Notes: a model not told the origin generated them from the sequence alone. A stretch of DNA of 64,000 nt from Phycisphaerae bacterium (GCA_028289375.1 JANQQK010000038.1:148110-212109), one strand, 5' to 3'. Shown: positions 25,335 to 36,030, counted from the first letter of the stretch. Made by a program: numbers and translations.

Positions 25335-28300
25335 ATGCCCGCTGCTGATCAGCGATATGCAATTCTTGTCTTCTGCCTTGCCATGATCTGCCCCGCCATC
25401 GTACACGCACAGGGCCGCCTGCTGGGACTGAACGATTCTTTCGTCTTCGACATTGACAGAACGACTGGAGAAACGCAGCCGGTTTCCGATGTCGTTCTGG
25501 GGCTGGGGGGGATTCGACGGGCTTCCGCGCTGGCGCGTCATCCGGTCTCGGGACTCTACTACTGTGCTGACGACGCCTCTGATCAGTTGTTTACCGTCAA
25601 CGCGACGTCTGGCGCCATTGACCGCATCGGCAGGCTCGACCCATATGGGATTACCGGGTTAACGTTCGACGCGAATACCGGAACGCTCTACGGATTGGCT
25701 TCGTTCCCGAGTCAACTCGTAACGCTTGACCCGCTGACAGCGGAAACTACGTCAGAAATTCCATTGTCCCCTCCCCGGAATGTTGCGGGTCTGGCATTCG
25801 ACGCCACGACAAACACCTTGTTTGGGATCAACATCAATACAGACAGCCTCATTACGATCAACACGGCGACGGGAGTGATGACGACGATTGGACCGACGGG
25901 CGTGAGCGAAGCTGCGTCACTCGCGCTCGACCCTGCCACCGGCAACCTGTTCACCGTGCACCGTGTTTTTGGGGAACTGTTCCGAATCGATCGAACAACA
26001 GGCGCGGGCACCAAAGTGGCAGATACAGGCGTGAATTCGATAAGGGGGATGACTTATGATCCCGGGACACAAATGCTGATCGGAGCCACCGATCGGTTCT
26101 CAAATACGCCGACCCATTTGGTCCACATCGATCCATCATCGGCAGAAACATCGGTATCGACTGCTCTGGGTTATACCCAAGTCCGCGGTCTGGCGTTCGA
26201 TGAAGATAAAGATGTGCTCTATGCGACGGATAGCGTTGGCCAGAACCTCGGGACCATCGATACGAAGACGGGCAACTTCAGTCTTATCGGCTCCTTTGGA
26301 GACGTACGGCCGAGTCCCATTCGCGGATTGGCGTTTGATCGAGCGCAAAGGATTCTGTGGGGATTGTCGAACAATGTCATCTATCGCATTGATCAAGAGA
26401 CTGGCAAAGCAACAGAGATCAAGTTGCGCAATGGGATTGATATGACAATCGATCCGCAAACCGGATTCGGCTATTTCATTTCTTCCGGTTCAGCAGAACT
26501 CAGGCGGCAAGTTCTCCCAACAGGTCCTTCGATTTCGATTGGACCGACCGGACTTGGTTTTGTCACCGCACTGACCTTTGATTGCGACGAAAGCGTCATT
26601 CTCGCCATTGATAACACGGCGAAGACTTTGGTCGAAATCGATCCGGCAACTGCTTCGAGCACAGTGGTTGGCAGCCTCGGTTTCGGTTCCATCTCAGTAA
26701 GTGGACTTACTTATGATTGCGTTAGACGTCGACTCTATGCGACATCGGAGCAAGGCCATCTCTTTGTCCTGGATCGATCTACGGGCCGGGCCACCTCCGT
26801 TGGAAGCACTGGGCTATTCTTCGTCAGCGGAGCGACGGTGAATCCTTCGACGCAGCACGTACTCATTGCAGACTCTAGCTCTCAGGCCCTCTGGAGCATG
26901 AATCCTGTCACGATGGAATCAACAGCCATCGCGAGAATCGATGTCCCATTCGTGGGTGGCCTTGCGTTCGACCTTGCTGGCAACGTACTCTACATCCCAA
27001 GCCTAACGGGCATGGTCGATTTGTTTGCGATCGATCCCGTTAGTGGAGCATCGACACTCATAGGACCAACCAGTGAATTCCTCGGAGCACTCGCATGGAA
27101 CAGTGCATCGGGCATCCTGTTCGGTATTGCATCAGACGGCCTCTTTGAAATCGACACAAATTCCGGCGCTGCGACCCTCGTGGGAAGTGCACTCGTTCCC
27201 GGGGGTGGCGGACCGATCATCGCGCTTGCGATTGATTCCGCAACTCAGGACATATTCATCAACGAAAAAAGAAACCAGACCCTCATCCACGTCGATTTGA
27301 TGAACTCCCCACCGTCCAACATCGTCGGTCGCATGTCGCACGAAGCCGACGCCATGGTCGTTCTGCCGACGTTTTGCGGTGACGGCAGTGTCAACGCAGC
27401 AGCAGGCGAGGAATGCGACGACGGAAACAACACGAACGGCGACGGTTGCGATTTGAATTGCATCGTCGAGACTTGTGGCAACGGCGTGATCCAGATCAAC
27501 GAAGACTGCGATGATGGCAATGATATCCCCGGAGATGGCTGCGACAATTGCGTTGGCGAGCGTTGTAGCAACGGCATCGTGAACTTCGGCGAAGAGTGTG
27601 ACGACGGCAACCTCGTCTCGGGTGATGGTTGCACGTTCCGCTGCACGACCGAATTCTGCGGCGACGGCGTCGTCAACAACAGTGGATCCGAAGCGTGCGA
27701 CGACGGCGGCGAATCAGCCACCTGCGATGCAGACTGCACACCGCCCGAGTGCGGCGACGGAACGTTGAACAAGCTCGCAGGCGAGACCTGTGACGACGGG
27801 AACACCATCGACGGCGACGGTTGCAACGCAAGCTGCACCGTCGAATTCTGCGGTGATGGTATGGTGAACGACGGCAGCAATGAGGAGTGTGATGACGGGA
27901 ACAACGTCGACGGCGACGGCTGCAACGCAACATGTGCCACTGAATTCTGCGGCGACGGCGTCGTCAACAATTCGGGCATCGAACAATGCGATGACGGCAA
28001 CACCATAGATGGCGATGGTTGTGATGCGACATGCGCGGTCGAGTTCTGCGGCGATGGCACCGTGAACGACAGTGGCAGCGAGCAATGCGATGACGGAAAC
28101 ATGATGGATGGTGATGGCTGTACCGCGGCGTGCGTGATCGAATTCTGCGGCGATGGCGTGACCAACAACGCAGGCACCGAAGCCTGCGACGACGGAGCCA
28201 ACAACTCCGACACCCAGCCCGACGCATGCCGAACCGACTGCTCACAGCCAACGTGCGGCGACAACGTCATCGACTCCGGCGAACAGTGCGACGACGGAGC

Positions 28301-28739
28301 AGCAAACGCCAACGCACCAGACGCCTGCCGATTCAACTGCAGCCTGCCCATCTGCGGCGACGGCATTGTCGACAATGGCGAAGCCTGCGACGTGGGCGGT
28401 TCGTCAGCCGACTGCGACGACGACTGCACGCTGCCGCAATGTGGCGACGGTGATGTCAACACGCAGGCCGGCGAAGCCTGTGACGACAGTGGCCCTTCCG
28501 CGACGTGCAACCCCGACTGCACGCTCTCGCTATGTGGCGACGGTCAACTCAACATCTTGGCCGGCGAACAGTGCGACGATGGCAACAACACCGACGGCGA
28601 TGGCTGCTCCGCCACATGCGAGATCGGGACTGGCATCCCCGTCCCAGCCACGACGCCGACCGGCATGCTCATCCTGATGGCGCTGCTCGGAACTGCTCTT
28701 GCTCTGCATGCGAGACCTGTTCCCAATGAATTCACATAG
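25335..28739 (+). CDS. Giant secreted repeat-propeller protein with 13 cysteine repeats and CTERM signal
   Basis: The ATG at 25335 follows GGAGAAGGAG and opens a signal peptide ending AHA. Of its 1134 residues, about 30-670 are repeats of the form LAFD..TNTLFGI....LITIN..TG..TTIGPTG, typical of beta-propeller-like secreted proteins. Residues 680-1095 hold 13 cysteine repeats of the form CGDG-x(3-6)-E-C-DDGN-DGDGC-C (DUF4215-like). The tail is PVPATTPTGM, a hydrophobic helix and HARP, a variant IPTL-CTERM sorting signal. It has the same architecture as the next gene. It is presumably surface displayed; binding partner unknown. Confidence 0.8.
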   Translation: MPAADQRYAILVFCLAMICPAIVHAQGRLLGLNDSFVFDIDRTTGETQPVSDVVLGLGGIRRASALARHPVSGLYYCADDASDQLFTVNATSGAIDRIGRLDPYGITGLTFDANTGTLYGLASFPSQLVTLDPLTAETTSEIPLSPPRNVAGLAFDATTNTLFGININTDSLITINTATGVMTTIGPTGVSEAASLALDPATGNLFTVHRVFGELFRIDRTTGAGTKVADTGVNSIRGMTYDPGTQMLIGATDRFSNTPTHLVHIDPSSAETSVSTALGYTQVRGLAFDEDKDVLYATDSVGQNLGTIDTKTGNFSLIGSFGDVRPSPIRGLAFDRAQRILWGLSNNVIYRIDQETGKATEIKLRNGIDMTIDPQTGFGYFISSGSAELRRQVLPTGPSISIGPTGLGFVTALTFDCDESVILAIDNTAKTLVEIDPATASSTVVGSLGFGSISVSGLTYDCVRRRLYATSEQGHLFVLDRSTGRATSVGSTGLFFVSGATVNPSTQHVLIADSSSQALWSMNPVTMESTAIARIDVPFVGGLAFDLAGNVLYIPSLTGMVDLFAIDPVSGASTLIGPTSEFLGALAWNSASGILFGIASDGLFEIDTNSGAATLVGSALVPGGGGPIIALAIDSATQDIFINEKRNQTLIHVDLMNSPPSNIVGRMSHEADAMVVLPTFCGDGSVNAAAGEECDDGNNTNGDGCDLNCIVETCGNGVIQINEDCDDGNDIPGDGCDNCVGERCSNGIVNFGEECDDGNLVSGDGCTFRCTTEFCGDGVVNNSGSEACDDGGESATCDADCTPPECGDGTLNKLAGETCDDGNTIDGDGCNASCTVEFCGDGMVNDGSNEECDDGNNVDGDGCNATCATEFCGDGVVNNSGIEQCDDGNTIDGDGCDATCAVEFCGDGTVNDSGSEQCDDGNMMDGDGCTAACVIEFCGDGVTNNAGTEACDDGANNSDTQPDACRTDCSQPTCGDNVIDSGEQCDDGAANANAPDACRFNCSLPICGDGIVDNGEACDVGGSSADCDDDCTLPQCGDGDVNTQAGEACDDSGPSATCNPDCTLSLCGDGQLNILAGEQCDDGNNTDGDGCSATCEIGTGIPVPATTPTGMLILMALLGTALALHARPVPNEFT

Positions 28740-29159
28740 TTCATCGGTTGGTACGAAACATAAGCAAAAGCACCGATACCCCAATACAGAACTTAACGTT
28801 CAGCCGACGGATTGTTACAGTTCAGCTTCATAGAGCTTTTGGATTCAGCTCCGCAAGGTATTGATCCTGCTTGAGTTAGATCAACCGACGATTGCGGAGA
28901 GCGGTCTTCGTTTGTCGCACGATGCATCATGCAGCATCTGAATCACCAGGTTGAATCGCACATTGCGTGTTGTTACACTCCACATGATAGGTGGCTCGAT
29001 TCCGCACTTGCAGGGCAGATTGGGCGCTCACATTTTCTCGCGTGACGCCATCATATGGTCGCACGGCTGATCATTGAATTTGGCAGCACCGTTGTATGGC
29101 GTCGCGATGCCCGATCAAGTCACCACCGGCAGCCAATCCAGAACGGAGGGACACACAAC
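28740..29159. other. Intergenic region between the two giant sister genes
   Basis: These 420 bases hold no convincing gene. They are less GC-rich than the flanking genes. No clear terminator, repeat or strong promoter was recognised apart from the ribosome site GGAGGGA just before the next gene. Confidence 0.5.
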
Positions 29160-31997
29160 ATGCTTTCCCGCAACATCTTCTGCGCGCGAACCACGACCTT
29201 GTTGACGATCATGGCGATGCCGATGGCCGTCGCCCATGCAGGCCCGGGTGTCTGCGGCGACGCCGTCTGCGACGTGACCGAAACGAACTGCTCCTGTCCC
29301 GAAGACTGCCCAGGCTCGACCGCGGAATTGTACGGACTCGGCAGGCACGCGTTCGCGATTGACCCAAACTCCGGAGAGACTCAGCGTATCTCTCAACGTG
29401 GCCTCATCAACATCGGCAACACGGACATCCTCGCATACGATGCAGGCACGAACACACTATTTGCGACTGAGGGATCAGAACTGTTGTCAATCGATCCTAT
29501 GACAGGATTGTCGAGCACGATCGCCCCCCTTGCGAACGTGCCCAGCTTTCGCGACTTCGTATTGGATCCCAATGCCAATATTCTGTATGGATTGGGTGGC
29601 AATACTCTCTTCTCGATTGATACAACGACTGGTATTGTTCGAGTGATCGGACCCGTGGGATTCAACGTGTTTCGTCTCGCGCTTGATCCAAACACGAACA
29701 CATTGTACGCCACGGGAACCGGCAACAACGAACTTGTTTCGATCGACATCCTTACCGGAGCAGGAACGGTCATTGCGCAACTGTCGCCGGGGATCAGAGG
29801 CATCGCCTTCGATTCGTCGACGAACACGCTCTACGCAATCAACCGAGATACCGATCAACTCACATCGATTGATCCGCTCACGGGCGTCGGAACGACGATC
29901 GGGCCCGTGGCCCCCGGTGAGACACTCGATGGCTTTACATTCGACACGACCAACAACCGCATTCTCACGGTTGATCGCAAATCGGCCCAGTTGGCTGCAC
30001 TCGATCCCGCCACGGCTGCAAAGACATTCCTTGCGCCCCTGGGCTATCGCCAAATCCACGCCCAGGCATACGATCAGAATTCCGACACCGTTTACGCTTT
30101 CCACGACCCCACGGACGAACTGATCATCATCGACCAGACGACCAGCATTGGAACGCCAATCGGCCCCGTCGGATTCACGGATATTCAGGGGCTTGCATTT
30201 GATCCCAACGCAAGCGTGCTCTACGGCGTGGACAGCGACACGAACCAACTCGTCACAATCGACGTCGTCACGGGCGCAGGCACCGCCGTTGGATTGATTG
30301 GTTTCACCGCCGTACGTGCACTCGCTTATGATGCCAACACGGACACGCTCTACGGCACCGAAACGGGCGGTGACCAACTCATCACCATCGACACCACCAG
30401 CGGCGCGGGGATGCCGGTCGGCCCCCTGGGATTCACGCGGACAGAGGGGCTTGCGTTCGACAATGATGCGAACATACTCTTCGGCCTCAACTGCCCCGAG
30501 AATCCCGGAAACAGCGAGCAACTTATCCAGATCGACCCGCTTACCGGCGCGGGAACCCTTATTGGTTTCACCGGAGTTTTTGATGCGAACTCGTTGGCCG
30601 TCAGTTCGATCACCGGAACACTCTACTCAGTTGACGCCAATTTCCGACTCTTCGTCCGGCTCAACCGCCAGACGGGAGAATTCACGTCCGTAGGATCAGT
30701 GGCAGCCGTAGATTCTGATGGCCTGGTATTCGATCGCAAGACAAACACGTTCTTTGTCACACCATCCAGTGGACAAGTTGCGACAGTCGACATAGTCACC
30801 GGCAACATCACGCGACTTGATGAGCACCCATTTGAACGGATAAGCGGCATCGCGTTCAACGAGACAATGCGAACGCTGTACGGCGCATCCAGTTCAGCCG
30901 ATGCGCTTATCGCGTTCGACCCGGTGACGGGCAGCGGCGTGCCAATCGTCTCACCGATTCCGGTCTTCACAAGATCGCTCGCATTCGACGACAACTCGCA
31001 AACGCTCTACGCCGTTGACACCGTCAGTAACGAATTGTTTACAATCGATATCGTCGCTGGCACCGTCAGCACCATCGGACCGCTGGGATTCGATTCAGTC
31101 ACGGGACTCGACTTTGACGAAGACAGCAATACCCTGTTTGGCGTGGATCCCGACACAGCCGAACTACTGACAATTGACACAACCACTGGTTCCGCTACGT
31201 CGATTGGGCCGACGGGGTACTCGATCGGACAGGGAATCGCATTCGCAAGAGGTGAAGTATTCTGCAGCGACGGTCTCGACAATGATTGCGACGGCCTGTT
31301 CGACTGCGACGATACCGATTGTCAGGGAGATCCGGATTGCTGCGGAGACGGCATCACGGATCCCGGGCAGGAGTGCGATGACGGCAACGACGACAACACC
31401 GACGACTGCCTCAACATCTGTCAGATTGCAACGTGTGGCGATGGACACACCCGCGCAGGTGTCGAAGATTGTGACGATTTCGGCGAATCGGTTTCATGCA
31501 ACGCCGACTGCACCACAGCCATGTGCGGTGACGGCAAGATCAACACGACTGCCGGTGAAGCATGTGACGACGCTGGCGAATCATCCTCCTGCAATGATGA
31601 TTGCACGCCCGCGAATTGCGGAGACGCAAAGATCAACATGTCGGCTGGGGAACAGTGCGATGATGGCGGTGAGTCTACGACCTGCAATGCCGATTGCACC
31701 ATCGCCGTGTGCGGCGACAGCAAGCTGAACATCTCCGCTGGCGAAGTCTGCGACACCGGGGTCACGACAATGGTGTGCGACGAGGATTGCACGCTCCCGG
31801 CCTGCGGCGACAACGTCCTGAACGTCATCGTCGGCGAACAGTGCGACGATGGCAACAACACTGACGGCGATGGATGCTCTGCCACCTGCGAAATCGAACC
31901 CAGTGCCCCCGTCCCAGCCACGACACCCATGGGCATGATGACCCTGATGGTCTTGCTGGCAGCAGGCCTGGTGATCAGGGCACGTCGAGCGGCGTAG
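29160..31997 (+). CDS. Giant secreted repeat-propeller protein with cysteine repeats and CTERM signal (sister of preceding gene)
   Basis: The ATG at 29160 follows GGAGGGA and opens a signal peptide ending AHA. A short Cys cluster ([19 protein letters not shown]) follows. Residues of about 55-695 are propeller-like repeats ('[20 protein letters not shown]', '[17 protein letters not shown]'). From about residue 700 there are about seven cysteine repeats, the first preceded by a calcium-binding-like '[15 protein letters not shown]'. The tail [10 protein letters not shown], hydrophobic helix and RARRA form a variant IPTL-CTERM signal. The 945-residue protein shares layout and tail motif with the 1134-residue neighbour, so the pair probably arose by duplication. 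Confidence 0.8.
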   Translation: MLSRNIFCARTTTLLTIMAMPMAVAHAGPGVCGDAVCDVTETNCSCPEDCPGSTAELYGLGRHAFAIDPNSGETQRISQRGLINIGNTDILAYDAGTNTLFATEGSELLSIDPMTGLSSTIAPLANVPSFRDFVLDPNANILYGLGGNTLFSIDTTTGIVRVIGPVGFNVFRLALDPNTNTLYATGTGNNELVSIDILTGAGTVIAQLSPGIRGIAFDSSTNTLYAINRDTDQLTSIDPLTGVGTTIGPVAPGETLDGFTFDTTNNRILTVDRKSAQLAALDPATAAKTFLAPLGYRQIHAQAYDQNSDTVYAFHDPTDELIIIDQTTSIGTPIGPVGFTDIQGLAFDPNASVLYGVDSDTNQLVTIDVVTGAGTAVGLIGFTAVRALAYDANTDTLYGTETGGDQLITIDTTSGAGMPVGPLGFTRTEGLAFDNDANILFGLNCPENPGNSEQLIQIDPLTGAGTLIGFTGVFDANSLAVSSITGTLYSVDANFRLFVRLNRQTGEFTSVGSVAAVDSDGLVFDRKTNTFFVTPSSGQVATVDIVTGNITRLDEHPFERISGIAFNETMRTLYGASSSADALIAFDPVTGSGVPIVSPIPVFTRSLAFDDNSQTLYAVDTVSNELFTIDIVAGTVSTIGPLGFDSVTGLDFDEDSNTLFGVDPDTAELLTIDTTTGSATSIGPTGYSIGQGIAFARGEVFCSDGLDNDCDGLFDCDDTDCQGDPDCCGDGITDPGQECDDGNDDNTDDCLNICQIATCGDGHTRAGVEDCDDFGESVSCNADCTTAMCGDGKINTTAGEACDDAGESSSCNDDCTPANCGDAKINMSAGEQCDDGGESTTCNADCTIAVCGDSKLNISAGEVCDTGVTTMVCDEDCTLPACGDNVLNVIVGEQCDDGNNTDGDGCSATCEIEPSAPVPATTPMGMMTLMVLLAAGLVIRARRAA

Positions 31998-32008
31998 ATA
32001 AAGAAAAA

Positions 32009-32034
32009 CACGCGACCGGTGCATTGGCCGCGTG
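32009..32034 (-). terminator. Rho-independent terminator of the cyclophilin gene
   Basis: CACGCGACC (32009-32017) pairs with GGCCGCGTG (32026-32034) with one mismatch. On the minus strand the hairpin is followed by TTTTTCTTT, so it should end transcription of the cyclophilin gene. Confidence 0.65.
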
Positions 32035-32069
32035 CTTAAACATCGCAAATACCTGATGTGACGCAATGA

Positions 32070-32588
32070 TCAGCGCGTCGCGGGGAACTTCTTGTCCAGG
32101 GTCGCGTTCCACTCGTCGAGTTGCGATTGATGGGCAGCCAGGAGTTCGCTCGGATCGCCCTCGATCTCGACGCGGTCCATCTTGTCACCCTGTGCCACCT
32201 TGTCGACGACATCTTGACCCGAATCGACCTTGCCAAACACCGTGTGCTTGCCATTCAGCCAATCGGTCGCCACGTGCGTCACGAAGAACTGGCTGCCGTT
32301 CGTGCCCGGACCGGCGTTGGCCATCGACAGCACGCCCGGCCCGTCATGCTTCAGACTCGGCGTGCACTCATCCTCAAACTTGTACCCCGGACCGCCCGAC
32401 CCCGTCCCCGTTGGATCACCGCCCTGAATCATGAAATCCGCAATCACGCGATGAAACGTCAGCCCGTCGTAGTAGCCGCGATTGGCCAGGTTCACGAAGT
32501 TCATCACCGTCTTCGGTGCCCCCTCGGGAAACAGCCTGATCCGAATGTCACCCTTGCCCGTCTTGATCGTCGCAAATAAATCCGCCAC
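32070..32588 (-). CDS. Peptidyl-prolyl cis-trans isomerase, cyclophilin type
   Basis: The GTG at 32588 follows AAGGAG with 6 nt spacing and leaves a compact cyclophilin domain of 172 residues; the 49 upstream codons are not expected to be translated. Motifs are '[19 protein letters not shown]' with the catalytic Arg, and 'NGSQFFVTH'. There is no signal peptide, so the enzyme should act in the cytoplasm in protein folding. A C-terminal extension of about 20 charged residues follows the domain. Confidence 0.92.
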   Translation of the reverse strand: MADLFATIKTGKGDIRIRLFPEGAPKTVMNFVNLANRGYYDGLTFHRVIADFMIQGGDPTGTGSGGPGYKFEDECTPSLKHDGPGVLSMANAGPGTNGSQFFVTHVATDWLNGKHTVFGKVDSGQDVVDKVAQGDKMDRVEIEGDPSELLAAHQSQLDEWNATLDKKFPATR

Positions 32589-32703
32589 CGTCAGCTCCTT
32601 CGTCCGTGTAGTCCCAGGTTGATCCCCTCCACGCACCGGCAGCATACCCGCGCGGTCGACGTCATGCCACCAACGTGCGTGCCGGACATCGAATAGAACG
32701 GCA

Positions 32704-33321
32704 TTACGGCCTTCGCCCTGCCGACTCGACCACACCGGCTGTTGCCCTGGTTGTCACGTCAGGCCACTCAAAGTCGCGCGCGTCGAAGTGGTGACCACAC
32801 TCCGGACATCGTCGTTCGGTCAGATTCAGCAGCGAATAGCCGCAGTGAAAGCAAATCGGCGGCACGCGCTCGTGCTTTTCCGTGACCCGCCTGACCCGTC
32901 TTATGATCGCGTAGGCGATGCGGCCAACGATCATATGGTAGATGCCGAGCATGCACCCGAAGACCAATCCAAGGCTCACCCGGGATGCGAGATACAACAC
33001 AAAATCAACAAGCGTCGTCGTCTGATGACTCCACCAGAACAGGAACGTTACGGCCACCGGGATGACCTCAAACCCAACTCCGAAGCCAATCCCGCAGAAG
33101 AAACAGCCACCCATCACCGCATCACGGTCCGGGTATCGCCAAACCAGAAAAATCAGCACAACGGGCATGACCAGCATGCCCACGAAGACGGCCAATGCTG
33201 CATTCCGCGTAGCCGACGGATCTATGGCAGACGCGAATCCAACGAACAGCCCCGCGAGGATTCCGGCGATCGCATAACGCCGACCCATCTCATGCTTGCC
33301 GCGACGACGTATGTACTTCAC
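32704..33321 (-). CDS. Zinc-ribbon membrane protein, fourth gene of paralogous operon
   Basis: The 205-residue protein has about four hydrophobic segments, a '[13 protein letters not shown]' loop shared with its neighbours, and a C-terminal zinc ribbon (CFHCGYSL, then [10 protein letters not shown]-x2-C-x11-C-x2-C). Its GTG start overlaps the stop of the preceding paralogue in GTGA. It does not match a family with known function. The ribbon probably lies in the cytoplasm and binds zinc, possibly to contact protein or nucleic acid. Confidence 0.75.
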   Translation of the reverse strand: MKYIRRRGKHEMGRRYAIAGILAGLFVGFASAIDPSATRNAALAVFVGMLVMPVVLIFLVWRYPDRDAVMGGCFFCGIGFGVGFEVIPVAVTFLFWWSHQTTTLVDFVLYLASRVSLGLVFGCMLGIYHMIVGRIAYAIIRRVRRVTEKHERVPPICFHCGYSLLNLTERRCPECGHHFDARDFEWPDVTTRATAGVVESAGRRP

Positions 33322-33980
33322 GTGCCCTCGTCCTCACGTTCGCCGCCCGTGTTCGGCGGATTCGCCAGATCCGCCCTGCCAGCCAACCCAACAGAACAAC
33401 GCCGTTCGACCTCCTCCAGTGGCCAGGCGTACGCATTGACGTCAAACGCCATCCCACATTCCGGACAACGATCCTCCGACAACCCCAGCAACGAATATCC
33501 ACACGCCGCGCAATTCGGCACTGGCAACTGCCCCGGAGCCAACACGCGTCGAGAACGATGCACCACAAATAGCACGGTACGGCCGACAACGCACAGATAC
33601 AGGCTGAACGCCGTCCCTACGATCACAGATGCACCAATGGCCAAGCTAATCGCAGAAAGGAATGAGAATATACTCGTTAGCGTCGAGAAGTGATGCTCAA
33701 TCGCAGCGTAAACGATTATCGGTACGGCACATCCGAAACATGCACTTGGTCCTGAGAGCAAGCAACCCGCCATAACGGTCCCCGTCTCCGGATATCGCCG
33801 GATCATTGGAAAAAGCGCGACCGGCAATACCAGCAACTGAACGCACGACAACACCAGCAGCAGATTCCGCGGTTTGCCGCCCAGTATCACCCATAGAGGT
33901 GCACCCGCCCCGACAACCGCAGCGATCAGCGCATACTTCTTCAGGAGTTTTCTCGTGTTGCGATGGGGAACGAATTTCAC
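33318..33980 (-). CDS. Zinc-ribbon membrane protein, third gene of paralogous operon
   Basis: The GTG at 33980 overlaps the upstream stop in GTGA and trims a long spurious upstream frame. The 220-residue product starts with a basic stretch (HRNTRKLLKK), then has about four membrane segments with the shared 'IRRYPETGTVMAG' loop. It ends with the ribbon CAACGYSL / CPECGMAFD and a polar tail. Function is unknown. Sequence and gene order show that it is a paralogue of the genes on both sides. Confidence 0.75.
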   Translation of the reverse strand: MKFVPHRNTRKLLKKYALIAAVVGAGAPLWVILGGKPRNLLLVLSCVQLLVLPVALFPMIRRYPETGTVMAGCLLSGPSACFGCAVPIIVYAAIEHHFSTLTSIFSFLSAISLAIGASVIVGTAFSLYLCVVGRTVLFVVHRSRRVLAPGQLPVPNCAACGYSLLGLSEDRCPECGMAFDVNAYAWPLEEVERRCSVGLAGRADLANPPNTGGEREDEGT

Positions 33981-34588
33981 GGTTCTACCAACCCATTTCT
34001 CACGCTCGTGCTCTGCAAGAATGGATCGTGATCGAATGCCATACCACACTCCGGACAACGCGCTACAGTCAGATTCACAAGCGAGTAGCCACATTGGACA
34101 CACTCGGGATGACCGTCGTCCGCGAAGTCCGGAACAATGCGATATCGTTGCACAACAATCAGCGCAACCCGAGCCATGAACGCCAAGTATACACTGAAAA
34201 CCAAGCCCACAATCATGGCATAAAAGAGCGCAATTCCACCAAACCACAGAATGCTAAAGAGCCTCCAGGCACTACCCACACCAAATGGCAAGAATCGATG
34301 AACAATCAGCGGAATCGCAAAACCAGTGCACGAGCAAGGGCCACAAAGGACGGCGCCCATGATCGACGTCTCGTAATGCGGATACCGCCACACCATCACC
34401 AAAACAAAAACCGGAATCAACAACATGTCCGCGACGAGCACAAACGTGAGAAAATCCCCGACACGGCCAATACAGATCAGATACAGTGCGAAAATCGATC
34501 CGACCACACAGGACCCAATGGCGTACGCCCAGAGCTCACGCTTCGAATCGCGCGGAGCGATGACGGTGGCATGGCGTTCAGCGGTCAA
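33977..34588 (-). CDS. Zinc-ribbon membrane protein, second gene of paralogous operon
   Basis: The 203-residue protein begins at a TTG that overlaps the upstream stop in TTGA. About four membrane segments carry the loop 'VWRYPHYETSIMG' and a Cys-rich 'GAVLCGPCSCTGF'. The C-terminus is the ribbon CVQCGYSL / CPECGMAFDHD. It is the closest in layout to the third gene. Function is unknown; the tight overlaps imply that the four products are made together, perhaps in fixed ratio. Confidence 0.75.
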   Translation of the reverse strand: MTAERHATVIAPRDSKRELWAYAIGSCVVGSIFALYLICIGRVGDFLTFVLVADMLLIPVFVLVMVWRYPHYETSIMGAVLCGPCSCTGFAIPLIVHRFLPFGVGSAWRLFSILWFGGIALFYAMIVGLVFSVYLAFMARVALIVVQRYRIVPDFADDGHPECVQCGYSLVNLTVARCPECGMAFDHDPFLQSTSVRNGLVEP

Positions 34589-35109
34589 TCAACACCACCC
34601 AACATCTCTGCTTTTTCAGCGTCAAACGGCTTGCCACATTCCGGACACCGCGACACGGTCAGGTGCATCAGCGAATAGCCGCAGTACTCGCACACATTCT
34701 CATCATCCGGCTCGTCGACGCGATACGATCTGACCATCAGCATCACCAGCGACGACAACAGGAGACCCCCAACACATCGGGATGCGACGCCAAAAAACAA
34801 GAACACAACACCCATGCCTGGCTTGGTTCCCTGTAGTTGCACGACAACCTTGGGAGTGATGCTGATGATCGCCACGATGGCGTTTCCCAGATAGCAAACG
34901 CTCATCCGCGGATGGTACGCCGTCGTCATCGCAATCCCGAGAATCGCAACCCATAACGCCAGCAAATCAAGCGTTGGCCCGGGCCGCATATTTCTCACGC
35001 CCAGATAGTGGCCATACCCTTCCATCGAAGCCACAAGCACGCCCGTCACCATATACCCAGCGATCGCTCTACGCCCATACGACCTTGGAATGACTCTGGG
35101 TTCGCCCAT
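34585..35109 (-). CDS. Zinc-ribbon membrane protein, first gene of paralogous operon
   Basis: The shortest member (174 residues from the ATG at 35109; a GTG at 35112 would add one) has about four membrane segments. It shows a looser form of the shared loop ('AYHPRMSVCYLG') and the ribbon CEYCGYSL / CPECGKPFD. It heads the operon and is divergent from surE across 122 nt. Function is unknown. Confidence 0.72.
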   Translation of the reverse strand: MGEPRVIPRSYGRRAIAGYMVTGVLVASMEGYGHYLGVRNMRPGPTLDLLALWVAILGIAMTTAYHPRMSVCYLGNAIVAIISITPKVVVQLQGTKPGMGVVFLFFGVASRCVGGLLLSSLVMLMVRSYRVDEPDDENVCEYCGYSLMHLTVSRCPECGKPFDAEKAEMLGGVD

Positions 35110-35231
35110 CACTTCATTCTATCAACCGCAACAACCAAGGCGCCGACCGTACATCTCGTCACCCTGCCCATTCCTCGCTACAGTGCACAATTGAAAAACA
35201 CCAAACACAACCCAGGGAACCTGCACAGATC

Positions 35232-35996
35232 ATGAACATCCTCCTCTCCAACGACGACGGCATCCTCGCACCCGGCATCTCCGCCATGTACGACGGCCTC
35301 GAAGGTCTCGGCCACATCACCGTCGCCGCACCCGACTCCGTCCAATCCGCCACCGCCCACGGCATCACCGTCCTGCAAGCCATCAACGTCCAGCAAATCC
35401 ACGTCCACGATCGCTTCCACGGCTGGAGCGTCGGCGGACGACCGGCTGACTGCGTCAAAATCGCGGTGGCAGAACTGATGGATCGCAAACCCGACCTCGT
35501 CGTCTCCGGCATCAACGACGGTGCCAACGTCAGCATCAACGTCCTCTATTCCGGCACCGTCGCCGCAGCAGCCGAAGGCGCCCTGCTCGGCTTCCCCGCA
35601 GTGGCCGTCTCGATGGAACGCAGCCCTGAAATGCACTTCGCCGAAGCCGCCCGCATCGCCCGCCGCGTCATCGACCGCCTCCTCGAGACCGGCCTCAAAC
35701 CCGGCGAACTCGTCAACGTCAACATCCCCTCCCTCAAACGCGGCCAACCGAAAGGCATCCGCGTCGCCACCCAGGCCCTCACCGGCATGGTCGACCACTA
35801 CATCGTCACCGAAAACCCCGACGGCTCACGACACTACGTCCTCGACGGCGACTTCCCCGAGATGGAGCATGGCCACGAAACCGACCTCCACGCCCTCAGC
35901 GAAGGCTACGTCGTCATCACCCCGCTCCACTGCGACCTGACCGACATCAGACGCCTCGACCGCATGGAACGCATCGACTGGGGCCCGCTGGACTGA
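35232..35996 (+). CDS. surE: 5'/3'-nucleotidase SurE
   Basis: The 254-residue protein has the SurE metal site: Asp8 and Asp9 in SNDDG, Ser39 in SVQSATAHG, and Asn95 in SGINDGANV. SurE dephosphorylates nucleoside 5'- and 3'-monophosphates and is a survival protein in stationary phase. It stands 122 nt before ispH on the same strand. Confidence 0.95.
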   Translation: MNILLSNDDGILAPGISAMYDGLEGLGHITVAAPDSVQSATAHGITVLQAINVQQIHVHDRFHGWSVGGRPADCVKIAVAELMDRKPDLVVSGINDGANVSINVLYSGTVAAAAEGALLGFPAVAVSMERSPEMHFAEAARIARRVIDRLLETGLKPGELVNVNIPSLKRGQPKGIRVATQALTGMVDHYIVTENPDGSRHYVLDGDFPEMEHGHETDLHALSEGYVVITPLHCDLTDIRRLDRMERIDWGPLD

Positions 35997-36024
35997 CCAA
36001 TCTCGCAACTCAGACCGGTTCGAC

Positions 36025-36030
36025 TATAAT
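36025..36030 (+). promoter_or_regulatory. Possible -10 box before ispH
   Basis: A perfect TATAAT lies about 90 nt before the ispH start. The -35 region opposite (CTCGCA) is weak, so this is only a candidate. Confidence 0.35.
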
